From Desulfatitalea sp. BRH_c12 (GTDB lineage Bacteria > Desulfobacterota > Desulfobacteria > Desulfobacterales > Desulfosarcinaceae): DNA of 64,000 bases. The stretch lies in the NCBI GenBank assembly GCA_000961655.1, contig LADR01000049.1, positions 58,390 to 122,389 of the forward strand. The letters run 5' to 3'. Positions 36,145 to 44,825 of this stretch are shown here, one piece after another (positions within the stretch are counted from its first letter, which is position 1; each line of letters begins with the position of its first letter). The translations under genes and the position numbers were made by a program. The notes below the pieces were generated by a model, which saw nothing but the letters and a program-made list of their open reading frames with translations, had not been told where the DNA came from and did not search any database.

Positions 36145-36699
36145 ATGCTGGGCCCATCCGATCATTACTGCAGCGGGATCATCATCGCAGATGACGCCCG
36201 GTTTCGAAGTATCCACACACCCGCCCCGGAACCCGGCGACCTTGGCTGGCTGGACGACATCCTGGCGGTATTCGCCCGCGTGTTCGACGACATCGTCCTG
36301 GTGACAGGCAACCCGGCAACCTATATGATGGCCTACGATGGGTTGATTGTCAGCGACCACCACGCCCCATGCAGCCTGTGGAGCGGCATCCAGGCCGGCC
36401 TTTTTACAGCGCGGCATGCACATGCCTTCGTCACGGTTGGCGGCCAGCCCGTTTCGGAGAAGATGGTGCGCCTCTTTCTGGACGCCGTTGCACCGCGCTA
36501 CGATGCCGTGCTGACCGCAGGTGTAAACGGCCCGCTATCCGTGCCGGGCGTGTATGCTAAGAATTGCCTGAAGCCTCTGGGGCGCCAACTGTCGCAAGGT
36601 GAACGACAGAAAGACCGATGGCTGCATCAAATCCGCGTTCACACCCTGGCGCAGGAGACGCTGCGCACATGCGACCCGCTTTGGCAACCGTTTCAATAA
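36145..36699 (+). CDS. Decayed MobA-like nucleotidyltransferase-fold protein
   Basis: A 184-residue protein with the outline of MobA, the molybdenum cofactor guanylyltransferase. The segment VSDHHAPCSLWSGIQAGL resembles the DxxPGxGPLAGI region, and the strands before and after fit. The N-terminal nucleotide signature (LAGGxSxRMGxDK) is replaced by GIIIADDARFRS, and the metal-binding CDxPF motif reads VGGQPV. It probably no longer transfers nucleotides. It could be a pseudoenzyme, or a coding sequence still drifting; the frame is intact. Confidence 0.7.
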   Translation: MLGPSDHYCSGIIIADDARFRSIHTPAPEPGDLGWLDDILAVFARVFDDIVLVTGNPATYMMAYDGLIVSDHHAPCSLWSGIQAGLFTARHAHAFVTVGGQPVSEKMVRLFLDAVAPRYDAVLTAGVNGPLSVPGVYAKNCLKPLGRQLSQGERQKDRWLHQIRVHTLAQETLRTCDPLWQPFQ

Positions 36700-36756
36700 G
36701 CTTAGCGACGCGAAGTGATTCGATGGTGATGCAGGGCACCTTCCTTTTGATAGGTA

Positions 36757-37038
36757 TCACTCCTGCGCAAACATGGTTTTATATCTTCCCGTGAAGTCAA
36801 TTCTGGTTGCGGTTTTGCGCAGTTTTTTCAATTGGATGCTGAACACATCCAAGCCAAACGCATTGATATTTCTCAAGCCGTCCGTATTGACGGCGACATC
36901 TGACACATGGGCGCTGCATTTAAGCAAGGCATCGGCCAGTTCATAGGCTGATGTGCCATCAAAATCGCCCTGCAATTGAAGGTGAAACGACTTTTGGTTG
37001 GCCTTTTTCACGGATAGAATCCGGAATTTTCTTTCCAT
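36757..37038 (-). CDS. STAS-like small protein
   Basis: A 93-residue protein with the anti-sigma-factor-antagonist (STAS) layout: beta strand HLQLQGDFDGTSAYELADAL and core VAVNTDGLRNINAFGLDVF. The usual phosphorylatable serine in DSSG is replaced (NAFG), so regulation by a kinase is unlikely. The start is the ATG at 37038 with GAGGAGG upstream; a longer frame begins 25 codons earlier without a ribosome site. Confidence 0.65.
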   Translation of the reverse strand: MERKFRILSVKKANQKSFHLQLQGDFDGTSAYELADALLKCSAHVSDVAVNTDGLRNINAFGLDVFSIQLKKLRKTATRIDFTGRYKTMFAQE

Positions 37039-37587
37039 GATTTCCTCCTCAGTAGTACTGCGAAAAGCAGCACGTTCCCTCTGCGGACCCGTAAACATCG
37101 TTTCAGAAGACACATAAAAACGGCGTTATTGATCAAGGCGCCGCCTGGGCGCCCCTGCAGTAGGATCCGGACGGACCGCAAACTCAGGACCCCAAAGTAG
37201 ATTGACATACTGCGTTGCAACTGTTTCTTCGTTGACCACTATAAAAATCTGCAAAGAGCGGGCCAATGAACTGGCTGATGGTTGGCACAATGTTAATACT
37301 ACTACGGTTATCCTATCGCCCCTATAATGAACGGCGTATGGCCGTATTGGGAGTGCTGCGTGTGGCTCACTTTTTGCTGGAAGCTCAATAGCCGAGATAC
37401 TGTCGAACCCCGGGTGTTGCTTATTGACAGTTGCATTGCCAACGAAAAGCCATTCGGTTATTGGTAACCAGGATAGCATCCTGCACAGAAAATTCTGTGG
37501 AATGAACCACGACATGTAAAATCGGCTGACACATCGTAAACGTGTCCGTCGGGTATCCGTCGGAGCCAACGTCGCAAGGCATTCAAA
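37039..37587. other. Intergenic region without recognised gene
   Basis: A 550-base gap. An open minus-strand frame of 183 codons exists (37126-37677), but it overlaps the next gene, has no ribosome site and its translation resembles nothing. A few TTGACA-like boxes (37202, 37232) lack matching -10 elements. Confidence 0.5.
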
Positions 37588-40218
37588 ATGACCATCTTGA
37601 ACAAGCTTCCTTTTCTGAGTAAAAAAGCCGCGGCCAGCGGCGCCTCCCGTGAAAAGCTGATGGCCGTCTTCCGCCACAAGTATGCAAATTTCCAGACGCT
37701 GCTGGAATCCAACACCGAACTGCTCAAAATCATATCCGACATCGAGGAGAAATTACGCGGTCAGAGCGTATTTGGCCTGTCGTATATCGACGCCCAGACC
37801 ATGCGCAGCATATTTCACAGCGCGCGCATGGTTCACTGCCTAGAAAACATGTCAGGGCGCGCTTATCCCGTACTGACGAAAACACTTTCGGATATTCATC
37901 AGAAAATAAAAATCGAAAAAAGTGATGTCGGAACTATTCAGGTGCCCGGGACGGATTTCACATTGCCTTACGACCGTATCGGGCAGAAGACAATCGAGCA
38001 GGTGGGGGCCAAAAACGCCAACATCGGAGAGATTGCCGACAAACTGGGAATCCCTACGCCACGCGGGTTTGCGATAACAACGGCGGCGTTTCGGCATTAC
38101 ATCGATGCGAATGATCTGGCCCAGACCATTGTACGCATGAAAAGCAAGGCCGATCTCATCGAAGCGGAAACCATCCTGCAAGTCAGTGAGGAGATTCAGA
38201 GCCGGATCCTGGCCGCTGAAGTTCCGCCCGACTTGGCCGCAGAGATCCGCCGGGCGCACAGCCGTTTGGCCGACACCATCGGAATCGATCGCAATGCTTT
38301 GAACATTTCCATGCGCAGCAGTGCGATCGGAGAGGACAGCGCCCTGTCGTTCGCAGGCCAGTACTTGACCGTGCTCAATGTCACCCCCGACAGGATCCTC
38401 GATGCGTACAAACGCATCCTCGCCAGCCTGTTTGCACCGCATGCGATTTCATACCGCCTGCACATGGCCATCACTTTTCAAGAAGCGGTCATGGCTGTCG
38501 CGTGCCAGGAGATGATCAAGGCCACAGCCAGCGGGGTCATGTACACCCACAATCCGGTCAATCCCATTCAAGCCCGGATGATGATCAAAGCCGTCCACGG
38601 TTTGGGGCCTTATGCCGTCGATGGTATTGTGCCGCCGGATACATTCATCTTCGACAAACAAGACCCGCCGCAGCTTGTCGAATCCAGGACGGAGAACAAG
38701 CACAAGCGACTTGTCGCGACACCCGCCGGCGGGCTTCTGGAGCAGGCGATCTCGCCGGAAGAGGGCCGCTTGCCCTGCTTGAACGCACAGCAGGCGAAGC
38801 TTCTGGCTGAATATGGACTGCGCCTGGAAGCCTATTTCGGAATGCCCCAGGATGTGGAATGGGCCCTGGACGACCAAGGCTGCATCGTCATTTTACAGGC
38901 CAGGCCGCTGCGCGTCGAAACAATGGAAGCGGGGGGGCCCAAACGGCCCAATGATCCTATTGCCGGATACCCCATCATACTGGAATGCGGCGATATCGGT
39001 TGCGCCGGTGTGGGCTGCGGGCCGGTTTTTCACGTGTCCACGGAATCGGATTTGGCGGCATTCCCCGACGGAGCCGTCCTGGTTTCCGCAAATGCCTCGC
39101 CTCAATTCGTGATGGCCATGCCCAAAGCCAAAGCCATTCTAACCGATTCAGGCAACATTGCCGGGCACATGGCGTCACTGTCCAGGGAATACATGGTGCC
39201 GACCCTGCTGAATTTAAAGCGGGCCACCAAAGCGTTGGCGCCAGGCACCTTGGTGACCGTCGATGCCTTCAATGCCCGCATCTACCTTGGACACGTTGTC
39301 GAACTCACGGATGCCAAATTCCAGTGGCGTGGCGTCATGCATCAAAACCCCGCTTATCATGCGTTGCGGCGCCGGGCTGACCTGATCTTACCGCTGAATC
39401 TGAAAGACCCCAAATCTCCCCAGTTCGCCCCCGCGTACTGCCGTACCATTCACGACATCATGCGCTATATCCATGAAAAATCTTATGAAGAGATCTTCCA
39501 GTTGGGAGACTTGGTCACGGACCGTGGCCAACTGTCAGTCCGCTTGAAAGCATCGCTGCCGCTGGACTTGTACATCATCGATTTGGGTGCAGGACTCAAG
39601 GTGGATGCTACCCGCGTAACCGAAATCACCCGCGGCGATGTGCTCTCCGTGCCATTCGCCGCCCTGCTCGACGGCATGCTGCGCGATGACTTGCGCAGTC
39701 ACGAGCCGCGCCCCATCAATATCGGCGGATTCTTTTCAGTCATGGGTCGCCAACTGTTGACCCCGCCCAATGTAGCCGCAGAGCGTTTCGGCGATCGCAG
39801 CTATGCGATCATTTCCGATCGCTATCTCAATTTCAGTTCGCGCGTGGGGTATCACTACAGCGTTCTGGACAGTTATTGCGGCAAAACAGCGGCCAAAAAT
39901 TATATCAACTTTCAATTCAAGGGGGGCGCAGCCGACGAAACACGACGCAGCCGACGCGCCCGCATGATTGAAAATGTGCTGATCTCGATGGGGTTCCTGG
40001 TCCATACCATCGCCGATCAGGTCACTGCGCGACTGTCCAAGCAACCGACGCCGCAAATATGTGAGAAACTAGACATCCTCGGCCGCCTGCTCATCTTTAC
40101 GCGTCAAATGGATATGCTGATGCACAACGAATCGCAGGTCGAAAAAATGGCTGAATGCTTCCTGAGCGGCAACTATACGCTGGATGCGCGTGAAAACCGG
40201 CCGCCGGCCTGCCGGTAG
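37588..40218 (+). CDS. PEP-synthase-like phosphotransferase without the PEP-binding barrel
   Basis: An 876-residue protein. After a helical N-terminal 115 residues comes the ATP-grasp PPDK/PEP synthase N-domain (VGAKNANIGEIADKLGIPTP; SMRSSAIGEDSALSFAGQY) to about residue 450. A swivelling phosphohistidine domain follows, with DSGNIAGHMASLSREYMVPT, where His527 is the probable phospho-acceptor. The C-terminal 300 residues (VRLKASLPLDLYIIDLGAGL) do not look like the TIM barrel that binds PEP. The protein may phosphorylate another acceptor. Start context is weak (no clear ribosome site before the ATG at 37588). Confidence 0.8.
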   Translation: MTILNKLPFLSKKAAASGASREKLMAVFRHKYANFQTLLESNTELLKIISDIEEKLRGQSVFGLSYIDAQTMRSIFHSARMVHCLENMSGRAYPVLTKTLSDIHQKIKIEKSDVGTIQVPGTDFTLPYDRIGQKTIEQVGAKNANIGEIADKLGIPTPRGFAITTAAFRHYIDANDLAQTIVRMKSKADLIEAETILQVSEEIQSRILAAEVPPDLAAEIRRAHSRLADTIGIDRNALNISMRSSAIGEDSALSFAGQYLTVLNVTPDRILDAYKRILASLFAPHAISYRLHMAITFQEAVMAVACQEMIKATASGVMYTHNPVNPIQARMMIKAVHGLGPYAVDGIVPPDTFIFDKQDPPQLVESRTENKHKRLVATPAGGLLEQAISPEEGRLPCLNAQQAKLLAEYGLRLEAYFGMPQDVEWALDDQGCIVILQARPLRVETMEAGGPKRPNDPIAGYPIILECGDIGCAGVGCGPVFHVSTESDLAAFPDGAVLVSANASPQFVMAMPKAKAILTDSGNIAGHMASLSREYMVPTLLNLKRATKALAPGTLVTVDAFNARIYLGHVVELTDAKFQWRGVMHQNPAYHALRRRADLILPLNLKDPKSPQFAPAYCRTIHDIMRYIHEKSYEEIFQLGDLVTDRGQLSVRLKASLPLDLYIIDLGAGLKVDATRVTEITRGDVLSVPFAALLDGMLRDDLRSHEPRPINIGGFFSVMGRQLLTPPNVAAERFGDRSYAIISDRYLNFSSRVGYHYSVLDSYCGKTAAKNYINFQFKGGAADETRRSRRARMIENVLISMGFLVHTIADQVTARLSKQPTPQICEKLDILGRLLIFTRQMDMLMHNESQVEKMAECFLSGNYTLDARENRPPACR

Positions 40219-40291
40219 AGGCCGTCCGCCCCATAATCGGCCATTGAATTTCGAGCGGGCGCACTGAAGGATCGCAGATCATTCCCGATGA

Positions 40292-41077
40292 TCAATGGCC
40301 CCCACGGGGCAGGTGCACATAACCATCGGGGCGCATCGCGCTCTTAAGCGCTGCCCGGCCCTGGATAATGTCCGGCGTGACTTTCTCCACGACCATGTCG
40401 GCCACCTTTTGAAATGTTGGATCGACCAGGTCCAATGTGTCGCCAACAGTAATTTTGCCGCGACTGGCGAGGTCGGCAATTCCCGCCGTAATTTCCCAAT
40501 GGTCTTTGCGACGGGCCATTTTGATAATGGGTACCAATCCTTGACCCATCAGGCGGACTTCCTGGAGGGTGGATATCCGGAAGGATACGATCAGGGCGGC
40601 GATCAACACTGGCAGACTGGTTATTGAAAGCCACCAGGGCGCTATGCCCAGCAACTTGCGGGTGATGGAAAGATAACTGGCCCGCAGGGCTTGTTCTGAA
40701 TCGAAAATCATCACCTTCAAAGTCGCTGATTTTTCCGGTGTGCTTTCGAATGCGCTGAAAACCTGCAAATCATAGGTCCCCGGCGTTGCACCCAACGGCG
40801 CTTCCAGGATGCCGCGCCACACGCGGCCTTTGGCTTCGACGACCTGCAACCGGAAAACGGGTGCTTTTGTGAAATAGCGCACCTCTGCTGCCTCGCGGAC
40901 CGGAGTGGCCAGATCGCCGCTGACCGCCTGATGTGTGCCGACCAACACCTGCAGCACGTTTTTGGGCTGCAGGTGGCCGGATACAAAGGTGTCGATGACC
41001 GATAACAGGAAGATAATCCCGACTACCGCACCGAAACGGGATACCAGTCGACGGGATTGTTGGAGTGACAGGATCAT
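40292..41077 (-). CDS. Two-span membrane protein of the TauE operon, unknown function
   Basis: A 261-residue protein with a membrane helix at about residues 15-35 (GAVVGIIFLLSVIDTF), an extracytoplasmic region about 40-150, a second helix near 150-180 (WWLSITSLPVLIAALIVSF) and a cytoplasmic C-terminal domain. I do not recognise it. GTG at 41086 overlaps the preceding stop as GTGA, but ATG at 41077 has GGAG at proper spacing and is preferred. It is the last gene of the sigma-54-controlled operon beginning at 43121. Confidence 0.72.
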   Translation of the reverse strand: MILSLQQSRRLVSRFGAVVGIIFLLSVIDTFVSGHLQPKNVLQVLVGTHQAVSGDLATPVREAAEVRYFTKAPVFRLQVVEAKGRVWRGILEAPLGATPGTYDLQVFSAFESTPEKSATLKVMIFDSEQALRASYLSITRKLLGIAPWWLSITSLPVLIAALIVSFRISTLQEVRLMGQGLVPIIKMARRKDHWEITAGIADLASRGKITVGDTLDLVDPTFQKVADMVVEKVTPDIIQGRAALKSAMRPDGYVHLPRGGH

Positions 41078-41082
41078 ATGTT

Positions 41083-41328
41083 TCACTCCACCCGAGCGGG
41101 CACATTCGCTTGCAAGCGACGCACCACGATACGACTCGCCACCATCGTCACGACGCACATCGGTAGAAAAGTTTTCAAAAAGACGACCGTTAAATTTGCG
41201 GGGTCCTGCTGCCCCAGGTACATGCTGATGGTCAACTCGATCAGCAGCAGCACGTTCATAAGCACCACAACCACGCGCTGTTTGCGGTTAAGGCGCTCCT
41301 CGGGCGGAATCTGACGCGGTGTAAACAT
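41083..41328 (-). CDS. Small two-span membrane protein
   Basis: An 81-residue protein with two hydrophobic helices (VVVVLMNVLLLIELTISMYL and VFLKTFLPMCVVTMVASRIV) and basic ends. The start has GGAGAAACGATT before ATG. It lies between the exported 112-residue protein and the two-span protein, with the stop overlapping the next frame. No known family recognised. Confidence 0.7.
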   Translation of the reverse strand: MFTPRQIPPEERLNRKQRVVVVLMNVLLLIELTISMYLGQQDPANLTVVFLKTFLPMCVVTMVASRIVVRRLQANVPARVE

Positions 41329-41362
41329 AATCGTTTCTCCGGCACTTGCTTGAACTTAGGTA

Positions 41363-41399
41363 CATGTGAGAGGCCCGCCTCAGGCTGGCCTCTCACATG
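41363..41399. repeat. Intercistronic hairpin in the TauE operon
   Basis: Arms CATGTGAGAGGCC (41363-41375) and GGCCTCTCACATG (41387-41399) are exact complements, and the loop contains GCCT/AGGC, extending the stem. There is no T-run in either direction. It sits between the genes at 41405 and 41328 and could protect or process the mRNA or partly terminate it. Confidence 0.75.
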
Positions 41400-41404
41400 C
41401 CCGA

Positions 41405-41743
41405 TTATTTCTTCCTTAAATCCTGCTTGGAAACATTCATCACCCGCAGCGCGGATTTTGCTTCTGCCTTGGGCACCCAAGCCAGGCGCAGAATATCGCC
41501 GGGTTCGGGTGCAATGCCGATCATTGCGTCGGTCACATCGAAGACTGTTTGTACGCCGGTCGACATTCCGTATGGATGTTCATCGCTGAATTGGAGGTCA
41601 TATTCTTCCAAGGTGATCTGGTGCGTACCCCGGTCGTAGTCTATACATTTGCCTTGGCTGACTTCCGCGGCCGTGGCGCTTCCGACCATCAGGGCAACAC
41701 TGATCGCAAAAAACGTCAGATAAAACAATTTGTTGGGTTTCAT
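41405..41743 (-). CDS. Small exported protein of the TauE operon
   Basis: A 112-residue protein with a clear signal peptide (LFYLTFFAISVALMVGSATA, then AE) and a short mature part (GKCIDYDRGTHQITLEEYDL). The mature region has a single cysteine and looks beta-rich. The start has AAGGAGGAAGC before ATG. It is periplasmic by prediction; the role is unknown, possibly a binding or accessory protein for the exporter. Confidence 0.78.
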   Translation of the reverse strand: MKPNKLFYLTFFAISVALMVGSATAAEVSQGKCIDYDRGTHQITLEEYDLQFSDEHPYGMSTGVQTVFDVTDAMIGIAPEPGDILRLAWVPKAEAKSALRVMNVSKQDLRKK

Positions 41744-41772
41744 GGTAGTGCTTCCTCCTTGATCGCAGTTGG

Positions 41773-42807
41773 CTATAGCGCCTGTTCGCGGGCCTTTTTG
41801 TCGCGCAGTTCCTGGGCCGCCCCTTTAAACATGATGCCCATGATGTAGAGGCAAATCACGCCGATGGTGCCCAGAATCAGGACTGCAGCCGGCGTTTCAT
41901 ATTTAAATTGTTTCAAGATAATCGACACCATGCAGCACAGCACGGCCACGCCGAATGCGATGCGGATGCCATAGCCCTTGGCATACTTGGTGGCCACAGT
42001 ACCGATCTGGGCGCCGATGGCCGCACCGGTCAGCATCACAAAAACGGCGACCAACTCGATGCGCCCTTTCAACGTGTAGGTAAAGGCGCCATACAGTCCG
42101 GAAATCATGACTTCGAACAAATCGGTGCCCACGGCGATATGGGTGGGGGCGCCGATGAAGTAAATCAGGGCCGGCATGCGCAGCAGGCCGCCGCCGATTC
42201 CCAGGAAGCCGGCCAGGATGCCGGTAATGAAACTGACCGAGATGGGCAACCAGGCCGAGCAGTAAATGCCGGCTGCTTTGAAGTGCATCATGGGCGGGAT
42301 CTTGATCTTATGCAGCGTTTTGTACCAGGTAAACCCTTCGGTGCCTTTGTCGCCGTCGACCAGGCCCATGGCTTTCTTCTGGCGCGCTTTGGCATAATCG
42401 GAAAAGACCATTAAAGCGATCAACGCCAGAAAGCCCACATAGACCCAGCGTACGACATTGCCGACCATGCCGAGCCGCTCCAGCCACATGATCAACTGGG
42501 CACCCAGTTCGATGCCCGCCATGGTGCCCACGAGCATCACGACGCCCAACTTGTAATCCACATTGCCGAATTTTGAGTGCCGAATCGTCGATATCATGGA
42601 TTTGCCGGCAATGTGGGCGATGTCGGTCCCAATGGCAAAGGCCATTGGGAATCCCAGGATATTGAGTCCCGGGGTGACCATCCAGGCCCCCCCCATCCCG
42701 AAAAAGCCACCGATCACGCCGACCGAAAATCCTATCAGCACCAATCCCGGCCAGAAGATATTCACACCGGCAATGGGCATAAACATATAGAGCCAAGAAG
42801 CATCCAT
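41773..42807 (-). CDS. TauE/SafE-family anion exporter (sulfite exporter-like)
   Basis: A 344-residue inner-membrane protein with about eight helices and the duplicated family motifs GVIGGFFGMGGAWMVTPGLN and ILAGFLGIGGGLLRMPALIY. TauE/SafE proteins export or import sulfite, sulfonates or related anions. A long cytoplasmic loop lies near residues 130-170 (KARQKKAMGLVDGDKGTEGF). The ribosome site is AAGGAGG. In a sulfate reducer, moving sulfite or sulfur compounds is the likely task; the substrate is inference. Confidence 0.9.
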   Translation of the reverse strand: MDASWLYMFMPIAGVNIFWPGLVLIGFSVGVIGGFFGMGGAWMVTPGLNILGFPMAFAIGTDIAHIAGKSMISTIRHSKFGNVDYKLGVVMLVGTMAGIELGAQLIMWLERLGMVGNVVRWVYVGFLALIALMVFSDYAKARQKKAMGLVDGDKGTEGFTWYKTLHKIKIPPMMHFKAAGIYCSAWLPISVSFITGILAGFLGIGGGLLRMPALIYFIGAPTHIAVGTDLFEVMISGLYGAFTYTLKGRIELVAVFVMLTGAAIGAQIGTVATKYAKGYGIRIAFGVAVLCCMVSIILKQFKYETPAAVLILGTIGVICLYIMGIMFKGAAQELRDKKAREQAL

Positions 42808-42824
42808 ACCTTTTATCCTCCTTA

Positions 42825-43121
42825 TTAGTGTTCGACGATCTTGCGGGATTTAAGATCCAGCCCTGTACGTTCCATGATAAAATCCATCATGAAGCCCAGA
42901 GTGCAGCCCATGACCACGGTCAGCAACACGGTCCAGACTGCGAACAGCCATATATTCGTATTGTACAGATCCGAGAAATACCTCATGATCCCTTCCACCC
43001 GCCGCGTATCGGCCACCACCACGATGTTGGTCGCCTTGTCGCCAGCAGCCATGGCCAGCGACGGCAGCAGCAGCCAGGCAGCTGCGCACATTCCTGATAA
43101 TCGATGAATCATTCTTTTCAT
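42825..43121 (-). CDS. Small exported/membrane protein, first gene of the TauE operon
   Basis: A 98-residue protein with an N-terminal signal sequence (MCAAAWLLLPSLAMA), a short external loop and one further helix (IWLFAVWTVLLTVVMGCTLG). The ATG follows AAGGAGGCGTC. It is 17 bases ahead of the exporter gene, suggesting a dedicated subunit or accessory protein. No family recognised with confidence. Confidence 0.78.
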   Translation of the reverse strand: MKRMIHRLSGMCAAAWLLLPSLAMAAGDKATNIVVVADTRRVEGIMRYFSDLYNTNIWLFAVWTVLLTVVMGCTLGFMMDFIMERTGLDLKSRKIVEH

Positions 43122-43208
43122 TGCACGACGCCTCCTTTTTTAAGGTGTGTTAAAACCAGCCGCACACAGCTGATTTCTTGAAATCACGTCAGTCCTTGTC
43201 GTACATTG

Positions 43209-43224
43209 AGCAACACGCGTGCCA
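43209..43224 (-). promoter_or_regulatory. Consensus sigma-54 promoter of the TauE operon
   Basis: On the minus strand TGGCACGCGTGTTGCT is a full match to the TGGCACG-N4-TTGCT consensus. The predicted transcription start is near 43197, about 76 bases before the first gene. Confidence 0.93.
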
Positions 43225-43257
43225 CGCCTCTGTCAGGGTTGTTTTTCTGTACAAACA

Positions 43258-43296
43258 GGCAGTTATTTAAAATGGCAGTAAACCTGCCTCGGCAGT
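43258..43296. promoter_or_regulatory. Three GGCAGT direct repeats upstream of the TauE sigma-54 promoter
   Basis: GGCAGT occurs at 43258-43263, 43274-43279 and 43291-43296, spaced 16 and 17 bases, the last forming CTGCC-TC-GGCAG. They lie 35-70 bases upstream of the -24 element, a possible activator-binding array. Confidence 0.4.
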
Positions 43297-43423
43297 ATAA
43301 ACGCGACTGTTTATCAGGGTGCAAAAAAAGCCGACAGTGCTATCCCTTGCTTCAGCCATGGGGACAACCGAAACCGTGTGTTGACTGGATTTTGTAGGCA
43401 CGGTAGGTTTGCGTGAAGTCATA

Positions 43424-43474
43424 AATACAAAAATCCCTCCATGCGCCCTTTTCACAAGGGCTGGAGGGATTTTG
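43424..43474 (-). terminator. Terminator of the universal stress protein gene
   Basis: AATCCCTCC and GGAGGGATT arms (43432-43440 and about 43464-43472) with an inner CCCTT/AAGGG stem; on the minus strand a T-run and TGTATTT follow. It begins about 40 bases after the gene at 43515. Confidence 0.85.
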
Positions 43475-43514
43475 CGCAAAAACAGCGCAGGATGTTGGGA
43501 AGAAATGGACTTTA

Positions 43515-44432
43515 CTAGGTGATGATCCAGACCGCCTGCTTCTTAGCCATCTGAATGACTTTGTTACTCACCCGCCCGATGAAGAAGTCCGAAATTTTAT
43601 GAATGCCGCTGCGGCCCATCATGATCGTACCGATCCCCTCGCGTACGGCTTCTTCGATGACGGCCTCCGCACGGCTGCGAATTCCGGTGAGAATGCGGAT
43701 CGTGACCAGATCGGGTTGCACTCCGGCTGTGATCAGACCTTCACGCAGGTGCAGCAGATGGGATTGGACTTCGGAACGCAACAGCTCCTCGGCTTCCGGC
43801 GGTAAAGACGTTTCACTGCGAATGGCATGAAAGAGGCGCAGGTGGTAATCGTGAGGGACAAGTGTTGCAGCGGCAAAATCGACAACACGTCGGGCGTAAT
43901 CGGAGATATCCAAGGCCATCAGGATTTTGCCCGTAACGGGCACATCCTGACCCACCACACACAAAGGCACATCCGTGAGGGCCGAAATGAGCTTAACGGC
44001 CACACTGCCCAGATGAATATCTTTAATCAGACCGCCGCCTCTACGCCCGATCATCACTGCGCTGTATCCGTCGTGAGCCTCTTTGATAATATCGCGGGCA
44101 ATGCCGACCTTTTTCTTACGTAATTTGACTTTAACCTGCGAGGCAGGAATACCGGCGTCTCTCAGGGCCACTTGGGCCTGCTCGAGAAATCCTTCACAGC
44201 GTTTTTTCTCATTGTGTTCCCAGTGCAGGACTTCACTGTACACCTTGGCAAATTGGGGATCTTTGCCCAGATCACGATAGGCCTGAGGCATGGCATTGTA
44301 GACCGTATACAGTACCAATTCGATGTGCTCCTGTTTAAACAGCTTCACCCCTCCGATATACTTGATCGTCTCGAACGATTGGCTGGAACCATCCAATGCC
44401 ACCAAAATTTTTTTATTTGCCTGAAGTGCCAT
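43515..44432 (-). CDS. Tandem universal stress protein
   Basis: A 305-residue protein with two UspA domains. The first begins KKILVALDGSSQSFETIKYI and ends with VMIGRRGGGLIKDIHLGSVA. The second begins GKILMALDISDYARRVVDFA and ends TIMMGRSGIHKISDFFIGRV. The GxxG nucleotide-binding loops are recognisable in both. The ATG at 44432 follows AAAGGAGGAGC; an earlier start adds eight residues without a site. It has its own sigma-54 promoter at 44548, which links it to the signalling island that follows. Confidence 0.93.
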   Translation of the reverse strand: MALQANKKILVALDGSSQSFETIKYIGGVKLFKQEHIELVLYTVYNAMPQAYRDLGKDPQFAKVYSEVLHWEHNEKKRCEGFLEQAQVALRDAGIPASQVKVKLRKKKVGIARDIIKEAHDGYSAVMIGRRGGGLIKDIHLGSVAVKLISALTDVPLCVVGQDVPVTGKILMALDISDYARRVVDFAAATLVPHDYHLRLFHAIRSETSLPPEAEELLRSEVQSHLLHLREGLITAGVQPDLVTIRILTGIRSRAEAVIEEAVREGIGTIMMGRSGIHKISDFFIGRVSNKVIQMAKKQAVWIIT

Positions 44433-44547
44433 TTGCTCCTCCTTTGGGATCGCCACGGCTTCACCGAACCGGAATGAACCTTTGTGCCCGCATCGTATTG
44501 CGCAGCGGTCACGCTATTTAGTTTATTCGCTTTTTACTTCAAAGCGC

Positions 44548-44563
44548 TGCAAGACCGATGCCA
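44548..44563 (-). promoter_or_regulatory. Sigma-54 promoter of the universal stress protein gene
   Basis: On the minus strand TGGCATCGGTCTTGCA has GG and GC exactly 12 bases apart and the TTGCA -12 box. The leader is about 105 bases. It diverges from the sigma-54 promoter at 44810. Confidence 0.88.
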
Positions 44564-44725
44564 CGCATGGTATCCGTCTCACTGTTGCAGACGCCATGCG
44601 CATCGAAAATTTTTATACCTGATCGGCCTACGGCCGCCTGTATCCCCCTGATTTGCGGGGAGTAACGGCGGCGCACTTTAATGGCATTGATGCAGCTTAA
44701 AGGCGGAATCGCACCGATCGTGCCC

Positions 44726-44738
44726 TTACACCGTGTAA
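44726..44738. promoter_or_regulatory. Palindrome TTACA-CCG-TGTAA, candidate activator-binding site
   Basis: TTACACCGTGTAA shares its core with the larger palindromes at 58337 and 61612. It is 72 bases upstream of the sigma-54 promoter at 44810 and 163 bases upstream of the divergent one at 44548, typical enhancer distances for both. Confidence 0.5.
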
Positions 44739-44809
44739 ACCGATTTTACAGCTTTCTACGGAACACACACCAATCACGTTATACAGACAGCGCTAAGGTG
44801 AATTTTAAA

Positions 44810-44825
44810 TGGCATGGTGCTTGCG
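44810..44825 (+). promoter_or_regulatory. Sigma-54 promoter of the first Cache kinase operon
   Basis: TGGCATGGTGCTTGCG has correct -24/-12 spacing. The predicted start is near 44836, about 100 bases before the kinase gene. Confidence 0.87.

Noticed and set aside
37126..37677. 183-codon minus-strand frame before the PEP-synthase-like gene
   Set aside because: It overlaps the start of a clear gene, has no ribosome site, and its translation shows no domain.
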